From Agelas oroides (lineage: Eukaryota; Porifera; Demospongiae; Agelasida; Agelasidae): 64,000 nt of DNA. The position numbers and the translations under genes are program-made. The first letter of the stretch is position 1, and each line of letters opens with the position of its first letter. The notes beneath the pieces were generated by a model. The model did no database searches and was not told where the DNA came from. It saw only the letters and a program-made list of their open reading frames with translations. Shown here in pieces: positions 39,636-51,186 of the stretch. The stretch spans positions 4,772,720 through 4,836,719 of the forward strand of contig OX422189.1 of the NCBI GenBank assembly GCA_949130485.1. The letters run 5' to 3'.

Positions 39636-39845
39636 CAGTTTTTAATAACAATTAATTAATTTCTAGTACAGGACATAATTATGGAGTGGGCATGGCACAG
39701 ACTGAAACTTGGGGGGGAGACAACGGTTCCTACGCCTATGAATGGCTCAAAATTTAAGCCACAATCACAGGTGAGTAATATCTATATAGTTGTAACAACC
39801 ATTCGTGTTAGAAAGTGAGGCCTGAGGAAGGACAATAATATTAGC
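39465..39845. mobile_element. Insertion in unit B with GGCGTAGGAA ends and a poly-G run
   Basis: Unit C lacks this stretch. AGGCGTAGGAAAG (39568) and TTCCTACGCCTATG (39728) are inverted ends of the family seen at 20973. The interior has 32 consecutive G bases at 39600-39631. Confidence 0.55.
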
Positions 39846-39916
39846 GACCACTGAATAGCATAGGCACACACATAACATTAAATCCACACACTAAAACCAA
39901 ACATTGAAACCCATTA

Positions 39917-40436
39917 CAGTAGGAAGTCAGTTAGCTGAACACGCTGGGACCAACTTGAGGGGTGTTTGTACAAAAAAAACTCCAAGCTACATGCATGTAT
40001 CATCAATTAATGTAGCTCTGCAGACTCACAGTAAAATAGTCAATTTACACAACCCAATTTGGGTAATTCGGAACACCTCAGGGTATTTCTGCTGGAGTCC
40101 AAGGAAGACATAAGTAGCTATGCCTTTAGGTCAGTCACTGACCTAGCACTAAGGATGACAAAAGCTGCATGCTCTCTGCCGGGGTACTATATAAACAAGG
40201 GAAATTGTGCCTTGCTTATATATACAAAGTAGGGTATACACCCCATTTACGAGACACAAACACATTTAATTAACTGGGAAAAAATTAATACAGTAGGAAG
40301 TCACTTATCCGAACTTTACTTATCTGAATCTTCACTTATCCAAACCCCAAAATGTGAGATATTTTGCTGTGCATTAAATGGAAAGTACTCTGCTATACAA
40401 ATACATAGTATCACTTATCCGAACATTCCTGTTATA
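39917..40436. mobile_element. Pogo-like MITE broken by an inversion
   Basis: A CAGTAGGAAGTCAGTTAGCT end with TA at 39917 and a second CAGTAGGAAGTCACTTATCC end at 40291 lie in the same orientation. In unit C the two ends face each other (47338-47535). The block from about 39972 to 40437 is inverted relative to 47388-47870. Confidence 0.75.
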
Positions 40437-40964
40437 TGGTAATGATAATCAAATTTTATGCATCAGCACAGGTCAATAGAAATAGCTAATATCAATTGAA
40501 AGACCTTACCACAGGATACAAAACCAAATAACAAGACCAGCAACAGGAAGACGTAGGCTGTGAGTACAACTGGTCACGGAGGGCATGTTTGAAGGACAAT
40601 AGAGAATTCTCGCTAGCAACATCGAAGGATAGGGAGCTCCAGGCCTCAATGGGTGATGGAAAGAAAGAATATAGAGGAAAGAGTTGATGGGACACAGGTC
40701 ACAAGACTATATACCTTTCGGTAGCCGGACAATGGCCCCCGTTCCAAATATTTCGAATATGTCGACCCCCATGCAAACCAAGTACTTCAGAGCAGTACTG
40801 AAGCTGGAGCTGCATTGCTAAGGTTATTTTGTGATGTTGGGATATTGCAAATGTAAGTACAGGAAGTGACCACTCCCAAATTTAGTACACAAATGCATTG
40901 ACAAGAGATACATGTGCATGTGTCCCAATACAAAATCATCGCAATCTCAACCACTTTACAGCCC

Positions 40965-41190
40965 TATTATTGTGTGCTACAGTATGTGATGCATGTATCT
41001 GAGATCGAAATGTTGCTGCCTGATGTGAGTTTTCCACTGATCTCACAGAGTGAACCCTATGCTAATGAGTCTGTACTGATTAACACTCCAATGTGTCAGA
41101 CAGTGTGGGGAGCCAACAGCCAAGCCATCGAGATTATAGATCAAACTGAAATGATATCCATGGAGAGAGAGGAAGTGTCCAGATGGACTG
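40965..41190 (+). other. Extra, coding-like stretch present only in unit C
   Basis: Between ACTTTACA and CTGTCACACAAG unit C has about 225 bp that unit B lacks. One plus-strand frame reads EIEMLLPDVSFPLISQSEPY, then ANESVLINTPMCQTVWG and further without stop. The composition looks like protein, but there is no start, family or splice evidence. It could be a captured exon or a remnant lost from B. Confidence 0.35.
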
Positions 41191-41474
41191 TCACACAAGT
41201 TTTAGCTAAGTGAAGGGGAATGTGGTGTACTCACCATTATTATGTGTTGTTTAATTTTGTGTTATGTAATTTTATGTCATTGCATGCATGCATGTACGTT
41301 GTGGGTGTATTAATACCCCCTAGTGAGTTGTAAAGTGATACACCTGTGACTTTGACTTTCAAAGCTATGCAAGTAGCTGCATATATATATACAAGAGAAT
41401 GTTGTTACAAGTGCAAGTTTATGTGCAGTATAGAGTAAGCATTTACAATGACAGTGAAATGAGCTTGGCATACT

Positions 41475-41672
41475 CTACATAAGGAAGTCTTTAGCTGAAC
41501 GGCTGCCAGTAATGATTTGCATCAGCCTGATTCTATGAAGTTTTGAGGAGATCCCCAAGTCATTCTCAAGACTTTGTTCATCCAACTCACTGAGGATCTC
41601 ACCATCAATACACTCCCTTGCGACTGTCTCCTTGTACTGCCCTAAGTTCATTGCCTCAAAGAGCCTCTGGAT
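41475..41672 (-). CDS. SAM-domain exon of copy C
   Basis: 198 bp after CCAG/ATCCAG, ends SRSAKDFLM and TAG. Confidence 0.85.
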   Translation of the reverse strand: MQRLFEAMNLGQYKETVARECIDGEILSELDEQSLENDLGISSKLHRIRLMQIITGSRSAKDFLM

Positions 41673-44151
41673 CTGGTGTGGACAAAATGTAGGGTTACAC
41701 AGGTATCTTAGTGGCACCATCTTAACTTAGTCACATTCATTTGCATGATTATATTACCTATAAAGCCAACCAAAATTAATGGTTCTGTGCTCATTTAACT
41801 GTCCATCTTCTATTTTGTTTCCTTTCCACTTTGGGTGTAATTTAACAGCACTATGGGTGGGCTGGGTTTCAGCAATGATTGTTTGGCTAAATTAAGTCTA
41901 CACTAGCAGGTTTGGCAAAGCTTTCTTTCCAAATGTGCCCCAAAGTTATGCCATTATTAATTTTTAAAAATGACTACCATTCCTAGTGTGGATAGTTAAT
42001 AGGATAAAAGTAATAATTGAGTTTTTGCTTGGTCTTTGTCATAGATCAATTTGTGAGCAAGGCTAGTTATTTAGTCTGCCTCGCACTGCTTGTGTCTAAA
42101 AAGAACTAGCATCAGAACTTTCTTACCTGTGTGTTGTCCAATGAATGCAAGTACTGTTTGTTTTCCTGGTTTGGAGACGTGCTGCTGCTACTTTTCTCCA
42201 TTAGACCAGATTCCAAATTCAGGTGCTGGACTTGGCTATCTAAGGACTGGAGCTTCTGCGTCACTTGCTCTAAAGTAGACCACATGTCATTCAGATGCTG
42301 AATTGGCTCATGTTTCTTGCTCTGACTTTCGAGAAGGCTCACTAGAGCTTGAAGAGGCTCTGCTGTGGGGTGAAAGTGTACGTACGAATCATCACCCAAC
42401 TTTGATGTGGGTTTGGCACTCACATCTGGTTTCTCAGTCTGAACAACAAAAGCTGGTTTTGGTGATGGTTTCAAGCCCACTGTGCCTTTGGGAGGAACTT
42501 TTGGTTTCCCTTGTGGATACATGTTTTCTAGTGCTTCATACTGTGTGGATGACGATTGTAAGGGCTTTTTAGAAGCACCCGTTATGGAGCCAGATGGCTG
42601 TTGTTTGGGTTTCACAGGAAAATTTGTCCACCTTCTAGCTTGGCTGATGTGTGTCTCACCAAATTCTAACTCACCTGGTAGAGATTCATACACATGTTGT
42701 GGTTCACTCTCTTTTGAGGACAAATGAGCTTCTGCTAATGAGGGCCGTTCTTCCCCTCTCAGTGCTGATTTGAAAAGGTGGACTGTTGGTGAAGGAATTG
42801 GTAGAGAAAATTTGTCAGCAATGGAAGATTCTAGCTCTACTCCTACCATTTCCTGGCCTTTCTGAACTTCAGCATAGAGCAGTGACTGCAGTCTGGCTGC
42901 ACGAGCAGACCTCATTTCTCTCAGATACTTGAGCTTGTTTGGATGAAACTCTCTCATGATATGTTTGGTGTTGTCACAGAGAAGCTGTACTTCCTGAGTA
43001 CTGGGTGACTCCAGGATGGCTACTTCCACATTGGCAAGGTGATCTGCTATTGGAATATCAAGCAAAGTTCCTATTTCAGAACCTTCACAAGCTGTTTTGT
43101 TGCTAAATGAAGCAACAAGGGATGTCTCAACCTTACTTTCAGCGATGAGGATGGGACCTGACAGAATGGAACTTGGAAACACTTTGGCAGTAGCAAGAGT
43201 GGTGACTGTTTCATCGATAAACATGACTGCCTTACATGGTATGCAGGTGAGAATATCAGTGAGATGTAGGCGAATAAAGGAAGGTTTGGTGGAGAAGTCA
43301 CCTTTACAGTTGGCTTGGAGAACCTTCACACTATTTGCCGTGATGCTGAATACTTTCAGGACTTCCTTCCCACGCATCTCAATAGACTCAATTTTAAGGA
43401 TTTCATTTTCCTGCACTGAAGATGTCTCATCCGCTCCCTGGAAAGCTTTCATAGCACAAACCACTTTTGGAAGAACTTTTAGTGCCATGATGTCTGAAGC
43501 TTTATGGAATGTGGTTCCATCCATGCTCTCTTGTTCGTTAAACACCAGACCAAATTGAAGAGTCGAAGCAAGAGGAACACTGTACACAGTTCGCTGTGTA
43601 TCTTTAATTGTGACAACTTTCTGGTGTTTTACAAAATGGACATCATAAAGGTCATCTGTGATCAGTTCCAAATCTTCACTTTGACCATAGTAGCCACGTA
43701 TAACTTTGACACATGCAGGAAGAGACTTGGAGTGCTTTCGTACAAATTGTTGAAGTGAAAGGCTTTCGGAAAAGGACACTTGACCTTCTGAATATTCACC
43801 TTCTGCTGATGCTCTACCACTGTGTAGCATAGATACCCCACCATAAGAAGGATTCGACTCACTATAAATATCATCAGAAGTGTGTCCTTCATACACTTCA
43901 GGAGAATCGTATACAGCTTCAGTGATGTTGCCATGATTTGCCCTCTGTGGTGATAATGGTCTCGTAGAAGCACTACTTGGTACTACAGTGGCAGTGGTTA
44001 TCTGCCTTACTGCTGGTGGGAGTCCATGACCACCATGGATGCTGGAGTAACGTTGACGTCCTTTGGTGGAATGGAGTGGTGAGCTGGAATAGCTTGCACT
44101 TCTTGGACGTGGTAAAGGAGGAGGTTTCTTGGCGTATGGTTTTGGATTCAT
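41475..44151 (-). CDS. CABIT-SAM adaptor, GAREM-like, copy C
   Basis: Coding exons 44151-42127 and 41672-41475, phase 0, 454-bp intron; 740 residues. Same plan: KKPPPLPRPRS near the start, CABIT module (LPACVKVIRGYYGQSEDLEL, LPKVVCAMKAF), the shared block IMREFHPNKLKYLREMRSAR, Pro/Tyr-rich linker with HVYESLPGE and YEALENMYPQ, coiled coil, SAM. It is closest to copy B (same tandem segment). DDIYSESNPSY replaces DDIYSELNPSY of B. As the least disturbed unit it is the best reference for the ancestral gene. Upstream a longer frame reaches 44289, but the extra residues are not shared with A or D, so I use the common Met. Confidence 0.83.
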
Positions 44152-44266
44152 GTGCATTCCTGGATTTGTTTGTGGATATGGACGTACAATGCATTTTAGT
44201 TTCCACACTAACCTTATGATTACCTGTTGCATGATGTCACTAATTGCACAGTCTATAACTGTATAT

Positions 44267-44310
44267 ATTGAACCCTCACAGATATGCATACGTATCTGTG
44301 AGGGTTCAAT
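44267..44310. repeat. Palindrome upstream of copy C
   Basis: ATTGAACCCTCACAGATA and its inverse around a TGCATACG centre, equivalent to the one at 35311. It lies about 115 bp upstream of the copy C start codon. Confidence 0.88.
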
Positions 44311-45897
44311 GTATCAAGATGGATTTTGTAAATCCATGACAGTCAACATGGCAGATCAAAATATATCATTGGAGCCATGCAAATACACCAGATAAGTGTG
44401 TCCCTGCAACTGCATGTGTACATGCAAGTGCATGTGCCTTTGGTATAACACAAGAAATTTAGCTAACTCTGCATGTGGATTTCATTGCCAAAATGGTGCT
44501 AAGAGAAACACTTCACATAGTAGAAACCATTGGCCAACTGATGTGATATTTTGGTTACTTTATTTTGGTAAGTGGTAGGCTTGTTTGTACTTGTATTTGA
44601 AGCTGGAGCTGAGATGATAGAATTGGTGGTGGCCAAGATGTTCAGGTGCTGGACTGTGGACCAAAACTTCCAGGTTCTGGCCACACTGGCTGCAGAGGCA
44701 TAGCTAAATTCTCAGTTCAGCAGCCTTTGAAAAATATTTGTATTCATCAGAACAAACCATCTGTTCCTGGAAATTTATTAATACTAGCTTTAATTGTGCT
44801 ATTGGCATCTCCTATACAGACAGTATCACCACATTTCCCAGCAATTTTACGTATGCATACACATATGTATACACACACACACACACATGCGCTGTTATTT
44901 GAGTATTTGGTTACTATGCAGTGAGTATCCTTCCCATGCTGAAGTGAATGAATAAAGTAAAATTTCTGTTCTTGAGTAAACTAGCCTCCCACGAAATACC
45001 TTATCAACACTACATTCTTTAAAAATCAGTACCGGAACGATAGCATAGTGAACAATTAGTTGGTTTTTACAGTAAACTTGCTTTGATCGTGACACCTGAG
45101 CTGAAGGCAATGGAAACTACTAGTAGTAGTACCTTCTCACAAGTAACATGGGAACGACTTGCAGCCGAGAAACCAATTTACCTTTGCAGGTTTGAGTATG
45201 TTTGTCTCTCTCTCAGTTTTTTCAAAGTGTGTAGCAACAATAACAGTCAAGAGTAAAAAGTGTCGCAATCCTGCTGTAAGTGCTTGCAAAGGTAATGCAC
45301 ATGATGATATGTATGCTTCTTAAGTTCTTATCATGTCCCTGCACTTATTAGCTATAACAGCATTCCTTATTAGTTACAAAGCAATACAATATATTTCCTT
45401 GCTAGTGCTCATCCACAAATTGGCAACATTCGTGCACATAGACTACCATATATATCCCTGCAAAAACTACTCAGTTAAAATAACCTCTGAGTGGTTACTC
45501 AAGTTTCATGGTTCACTGAACTGGTGAATACTATGCAGAGAATTCACAAACATGTCAATCATCCTCCTCACAGACTTCATTAAAAAGCAAGGAGCACTTG
45601 ACTGTGGTATAGCTCTTTGTTTCTTAATAAACCCTGGTGGAATTGTGAGGGGGATGGCGGACAGAGATAATAGCCAGCAGTTGGACCACAAGAAGCAGTA
45701 TACATGTGTATTAGTTAGCAGACCCTGTGCTAGCTCTTGAAGCTTGATGAAATTTTGAGGAGGATGATGAATGGTGATTAAAATTCTCGTCATAGTATAT
45801 ATTATGCTGACAGTTCAATGAATCCTGAAACTGGAGTAACAATTAGACAAACCACATGTAGCACCATAGTAATGATGTAGGCAGGAGTGAATTGCAT
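44311..45897. other. No gene recognised; 5' side of copy C
   Basis: Aligns with unit B 35359 onward. It contains a short (CA)n at 44870, the MULE empty site at 45216-45223, and a SINE-like TGGCCAAGATG...TTCCAGGTTCTGG phrase at 44630. Confidence 0.4.
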
Positions 45898-46429
45898 GCT
45901 CCAACATCGCAGGGCCGTCGGAAGGCCATTCGAGGTGGGGCGGCTAAGGCATGCATGTGTACGTCCGGCCGCCCAGCAGCCAAATTTATCCTCGTAAACA
46001 ATCTGCCAACATTTCTGCATCATCCCGCAAACGCACTCAGCGTTTATGTGCATGGAAAGTAAATTTCACAATGATCTCCTTAAATTTAGAGAACCCAGTT
46101 CGCTCCAAGCAAGTAACGGAATGCTGGTAAGCGGTTTCGCAAATATAAGACTCAAGTAAAACAGAACAATCCTTGTGTTCCTCGTAGTGAAGCCACGACC
46201 ACCTGTCGAACCACTAATGCTGGCCTGAAAGAACTCTTGTTGTCCTTCCAAGTTCATGCTGAAGAAAGCGGCTTCCACTTTGCGCCTATCGCAGGCTTAA
46301 GGGTCTGATCGGTCATTACGCTGACACGACAGAACCGACACGTGTTGAAAGTTCTAAGCTCCACGAAAGGAGCTAGAAAAGTGGAGCGGCCCAGGCTGCC
46401 CCAGCCACCCTGCTTCCGACGGCCTTGCA
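45898..46429. mobile_element. Insertion in unit C with GGCCGTCGGAAG ends
   Basis: GGGCCGTCGGAAGGC near the left and GCTTCCGACGGCC near the right are inverted. Unit B (38357) lacks it: GACATTGTCTATGAGC is continuous. TTGCAT at each side may be the target duplication. No intact coding frame. Confidence 0.65.
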
Positions 46430-47337
46430 TTGTCTATGAGCATGATGGTTAATGCTGCCACAAATCTGGGATGATCATGAACAAAACTATGTAGACTTGG
46501 ACATAATTTTTGTAGTGCTACCAGTAGAAGGTTGTTACAGCATTTTGCGTTGACCTTATACTGGCTGAGACAAACCACAAAGTAGATTACCGGTATCTAG
46601 ATAGATTAGCCTTCACATGTAGCTAATCACAGGCCCACCTATAGTTTGTAGTGCGAATTCCTAATTGTTTTGTGGTTTTAGCTTGCTGCGTTCTAATATT
46701 GCCGCGAAGGTCAATGCAAAACAATGTAGTTTTCTTTGTCAGTACAAAGTTTTAATAGGATATTTAGTTTTAGCAATACAATTTTCAGCTACAGTAGCAT
46801 ATCAGAACAAAACAAACAAACAAATAAAAGTATTTTACTCAAAACTACAACCCGTAAAATCTATACTAGTAGCTAGCTGTAAAAGGGAATTGCGGGTAAT
46901 TCGGAACAGAGGGTTATTTCGAAACACTTACTGTTTCTACTGCTTCCAAGGGAGGTAAGTCTTCTAATACGTCAGCAGACCATGCGTAGAAGCAAACCCA
47001 CCGAGACTCCTGATGAAACGGTATCTTCGCCCTGAGCGCACGTGCTGTAAGGCTAACGTTACGCGGAAATATATAAACGACGGCAACAAATAATTAACGC
47101 AAAAAATTCAACATCATAGATTTGGACTACTGCAGGAGGTCAATAGCAGGTCAGTTGTTGTGTCCAAGTGGTGGTAATAGCTGTAGAGGAGGTAAAAGCA
47201 ATAGGGTAGATGCTGGTATTGAGGCGACACCGTGGGTTTATGACTTTATACTGATCAGAATTTAGCCACCACTGAATAGCATAGGCGCACGCATAACTTT
47301 AAATCCACGCACTAAAACCAAACATTGAAAGCCATTA
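46430..47337. other. No gene recognised; shared with unit B
   Basis: Contains the CGTGCTGTAAGGCTAACGTT block also found at 39227. No supported exon. Confidence 0.45.
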
Positions 47338-47535
47338 CAGTAGGAAGTCTGTTATCTGAACATGCTGGGACCAAGGGGTGTTCATATAACAGGAATGTTT
47401 GGATAAGTGATACTATTTGTATAGCAGAGTACTTTCCATTTAATGCACAGCAAAATATCTATGAATATCAATATTTTGGGGTTCAGATAAGTGAAGATTC
47501 AGATAACTGAAGTTCAGATAAGTGACCTCCTACTG
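47338..47535. mobile_element. Pogo-like MITE, intact, 198 bp
   Basis: CAGTAGGAAGTCTGTTATCT at left and inverse AGTGACCTCCTACTG at right, each flanked by TA. Non-autonomous. Confidence 0.75.
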
Positions 47536-48233
47536 TATTTTTCCTAGTTAATTAAACGTGTTTGTGTCTTGTAAATGGGGTGTGTACCCTACTTTGTATA
47601 TATAACCAAGGCACAATTTACCTTGTTTATATCATCAATAGTAGCTAGCTACCCAGAGAACATGCAGCTTTTGTCATCCTTACTGCTAAGTCAGTGACTA
47701 ACCTAAAGGCATAGCTACTTATGTCTTCCTTGGACTCCAGCAGAAATACCCCGAGGTGTTCCGAATTACCCAAAATTGGGTTGTGTAAATTTTACTGTGA
47801 GTCTGCAGAGCTACATTGATTGATAATACATGCATGTAGCTTGGAGTTTTTTTAATTTATTTTTTGTATGGTAATGATAATCAAATTTTATGCATCAGCA
47901 CAGGTCAATAGAAAATAGCTAATATCAATCTAAAGACCTTACGACAGCATACAAAACCAAATAACAACACCGGCAACAGGAAGACGTAGGCTATGAGTAC
48001 AACTAGTTACGAAGGGCATGTTTGAAGGACAACAGAGAATTCTTGCTGGCAACATCGAAGGGTAGGGAGCTCCAGCCCTCAATGGGTGATGGAAAGAAAG
48101 AATATAGAGGAAAGAGTTGACGGGACACAGGTCACGAGACTATATACCTTTCGGTAGCCGGACAATGGCCCCTGTTCCAAATATTTCGAAGTATGTCGAC
48201 CCTCATGCAAACTAAGTACTTCAGAGCAGTACT
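47536..48233. other. No gene recognised; right part of unit C
   Basis: The stretch to about 47870 is inverted in unit B; the rest aligns with 40437-40797. Confidence 0.5.
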
Positions 48234-49449
48234 GAAAAATATGGACCACTCCAAAACAAGTGGACCCCTATGGGTTCCAATACTTGGACCAAAGTCTAAC
48301 TTCTTCAAAGTATTAGGACTCTCTGGCCCAAATACCTCAGTACTAAAGTATTTGGAATTCTGCTAAAATGAGCAAACTCAATTAAGGTAGGACAACCTTG
48401 AATCACAAATCTCCGAGTCAAGTGGACGGATGGATGGGCAATGTCTAAGTGCACACAAGATTCACAAAAACTTTGTACCAAACTGCTTTCTCTACCTGAT
48501 AATGCCAAAAAACTCAATTTTTAGTCCCTCAGCTAAAATAAAAATTTGACCACATCATCAACACACACACAAAACAAGTAAAAACTTTACGTATGGATTT
48601 GTCCTGGGACCACTTCAATTCCAGTCTACAGGCCAAAACACACATTTGACCCCCAAAACAGTCATTTTGGCTATGCTGGCTTTGAAGAAAAATTCGATAC
48701 ACCTCCACTCAAACCAACCAAAACTGAGCCCAGTTTCAGAAAGCTCAACTCACCCCCTACAAAACTATGTATACTTTTTCCCGCTCACCTCCAGGCCAGG
48801 GAGTTATGCCCATGCACAAACCTACTCCCTGTCATTGCCCCTAGAATGGAGCCAAGTTACACACATTCCCGCTAGCATAAAATCGGGCGGGGCCTACAAG
48901 CCCGAAAAGTCAGCTTTCTACAGTACCTTTGCCAGACAACTGTGTGATGATACCCGTCTTCCAGGATGGCTCTCTGCCTTTCCACCACACTCACAAACAT
49001 TCAAGCCCACTCAGGCAAGCTTTGCACACACAAATAGCCAACCGTCATATTTAACGAGCTAGAAAATCTTTTTACTGTGTTTTTTTTTTAAGTGTTGGAG
49101 GATTTCTTCAAAGTTCCGCCCAGCCACATGAAAGTGCCGCCAGACCACTACAAAGGGCCGCAGGCCACATTAAAGGGACACGCTGCCCCCCTTGTTGATT
49201 CTGGTTGCCGCCATGGGAAAGTGTAAACAAGCCAATGAATTTCAATCGCGCCATTATGGTCACCCGGTCATTAATTATTCATGAGTGGAATCGGCCCGAT
49301 TCGCGATTCAAGGTTGTAATATAGTTCTTTGCAAATATAGCAGGAAATTTTGTAAACCCTCCATTGAAATTATGATATAGTTGAGTGCATAAGTGGGGTT
49401 GCAAATTTTCCAAAGGGGGTCCAAATACATTGAGGGGTCCAACTACTAT
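48234..49449. other. No gene recognised
   Basis: A plus-strand frame of 138 codons (48646-49062) has no family resemblance. Composition and short A/C-rich phrases suggest repeat-derived sequence. Confidence 0.35.
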
Positions 49450-49977
49450 CAGTGGCGGATTTAGGGGGGGTAAGGGGGGTGCAAATGCACCCCCCTTTGG
49501 CGGCTAGTAATTTTGCGTACATAACTGCACGAGTCCATGCAGCAACAACAACCAGGCACAGATACACACTCACGTATCAGTTCCTTACTGATCTCCAGAC
49601 GTTTGACTAGGCCTAGAGTTGCTTCGAGATATTCAGTTCGGCCCGAGGGGTCCGCCACGGCGCGCCTCGGCGTACGAGATTTCGAAATCCACTGGATTTC
49701 ACGTGGATTTCGGATTTCAGAGTAGATTTCTGGGTTTCACAGTGGATTTCTGGATTTCAGTTTGGATTTCTGCCGACAGGTTTCTTAAAACACTGTCGGA
49801 CAGTGTACGAGATTTATTTTGTGACAAACCCCTCGGTTCGGCCTTCCAGCTATATATATTTTATTGTATGAATGCGTTCACGTGACCGAAAGTGGGCGTG
49901 GCAACCCAAAAATTTTCCGGCGCGCTTCGCGCGCCAGTGACTGAACCCCCCTTTCTAAATTTCTAGATCCGCCACTG
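49450..49977. mobile_element. CAGTGGCGGATT element, second copy
   Basis: 528 bp, inverted relative to the copy at 30770. CAGTGGCGGATTTAGG and its inverse bound it, and ACTAT flanks both sides, a perfect 5-bp target duplication. The interior GGATTTC phrases match the first copy. Confidence 0.9.
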
Positions 49978-49994
49978 ACTATGCGTCAGGTCCA

Positions 49995-50627
49995 TAGCCT
50001 CGTTCCCAGGCCCCGCCCAGCTTTCCGTCGCTTGCAGTACGGAAAAGCGGTAGAGGGCCTGGAATAATTCATCACGTGAGTGACGTAGGGGTAGAGAGAA
50101 GGGTAGAGAGGACTTAATTGAGCGTAGGCGGATCGTCGATGTGCCCACGCACGTAGTTGATCGATAGTCGACAGTACACATAGCTGTTTTTTAGTAGGAG
50201 CCCGTTCTGGCAGTTTTTACGAACAATAAGCGCAGAGAAAACTTGAGCAAAGCCTAGGAAAGGGCCGCCTTGGCGTTTTATAGCGCCTTGAAAGCCATTC
50301 TCCGGGGTGTACAGCGGTCGGTTTGCCAGGTAAGCGAGTAGGTTAGCATGATTTTCGAATGTACGGGTCTGTGTAAGCTCACCATAGCTTTCCGTACTGC
50401 CAGGTAATGTAGCATAGTGCCGTCTAGTCCCATTTTGTAGGCCATAAAGCTATCGCAACTGAACGAACGTATTTGTCCGTACAGCGTGGGCGAGTTCATT
50501 CGTTCGCCCACATGTAATTAAGTTCTCTCTACCTATGACGTTTCTCACGTGATAAATTTTACCAGGCTCTCCCCTTTCCTTTCGATTTTTCGTTCGCGCG
50601 CGCGGGGAGGGCCTGTGAACGAGGCTA
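49995..50627. mobile_element. TAGCCTCG-family element, 633 bp
   Basis: TAGCCTCGTTCCCAGGCC at left and GGGCCTGTGAACGAGGCTA at right. TCAGGTCCA flanks both sides exactly (9 bp). It includes a CpG-rich TTCGCGCGCGCGGGGAGG near the right end. A minus-strand frame starting MGERMNSPTLYG is partly preserved in the copy at 51084, but no domain is recognised. Confidence 0.93.
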
Positions 50628-50636
50628 TCAGGTCCA

Positions 50637-51074
50637 TGCATCAGACACACACACAACCAATGATTCACATCTCCTGAAGTCCTACATGTTATATCAAGTC
50701 ACCCGCAGTGCTGGATGTGTTTGGACAATAGCTACCAGGTCCCATCAGCTGTGCTGGGGTGACAGGCAGATGGCAACTGAAGGGTAACTAATCAGGTGGC
50801 TGACCTTATCCAGGTAGGTAGAAGCATCAAGAGCGATCAAGAGCTCCAATAAGATTATAGCACACAGACTCTCATTTTTCTGCTTTAGTGAGGGTCTGAG
50901 AATGAGACTGGAGATTTATCACTATCTAGGGGGGCCATATGTAAAGAAAGGTTCCCCAGTACTGAGGCCTACATATTTAGATTCAGGCTGATGTGTAGGT
51001 GTATTCCAAAACCTGTTATAATCTCAGCGAAGGTCACTGTTGTATGCTTTGACATCGGGAGCTGCTCCACTTAT
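50637..51074. other. No gene recognised
   Basis: Unique sequence between two copies of the same transposon. Confidence 0.4.
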
Positions 51075-51096
51075 GCAAACTGCTAGCCTCGTTCCC

Positions 51097-51142
51097 AGCA
51101 TAGATTATTAACCTCACGTAACGTGAGGTTAATAATCTATGC
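51097..51142. mobile_element. 46-bp perfect palindrome inserted in a transposon
   Basis: AGCATAGATTATTAACCTCA and CGT, one base, then the exact inverse. Compared with the copy at 49995, GTTCCC/AGGCC is split and TCCC is repeated after the insertion. Confidence 0.75.
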
Positions 51143-51186
51143 TCCCAGGCCCCGCCCAGCTTTCCGTCGCTTGCAGTACGGAAAGG

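Larger units (their letters stand above)
29782..40828. repeat. Segmental tandem duplication, unit B
   Basis: An 11.0-kb segment whose landmarks reappear in the same order from 40829 to about 48233: GATGTTGGGATATTG..., SAM exon, CABIT exon, the GAACCCTCACAGATATG palindrome, the CACCTGAGCTGAAGGCAATG block, the CGTGCTGTAAGGCTAACGTT block, and the GGAAGACGTAGGCT block. It is longer than unit C mainly because of inserted elements listed separately. Confidence 0.9.
40829..48233. repeat. Segmental tandem duplication, unit C
   Basis: Second copy of the segment, about 7.4 kb, starting immediately after unit B ends (GTACTGAAG...). Similarity stops at CAGAGCAGTACTGAA near 48233. It carries fewer inserted elements than unit B. 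Confidence 0.9.

Noticed and set aside
44627..44700. tRNA gene (also 35585 and 56390)
   Set aside because: A-box and B-box-like phrases are present, but no cloverleaf can be folded with a proper acceptor stem; at most a SINE relic.
48646..49062. 138-codon plus-strand frame as a gene
   Set aside because: No recognisable domain, no splice or promoter support, repeat-like composition.
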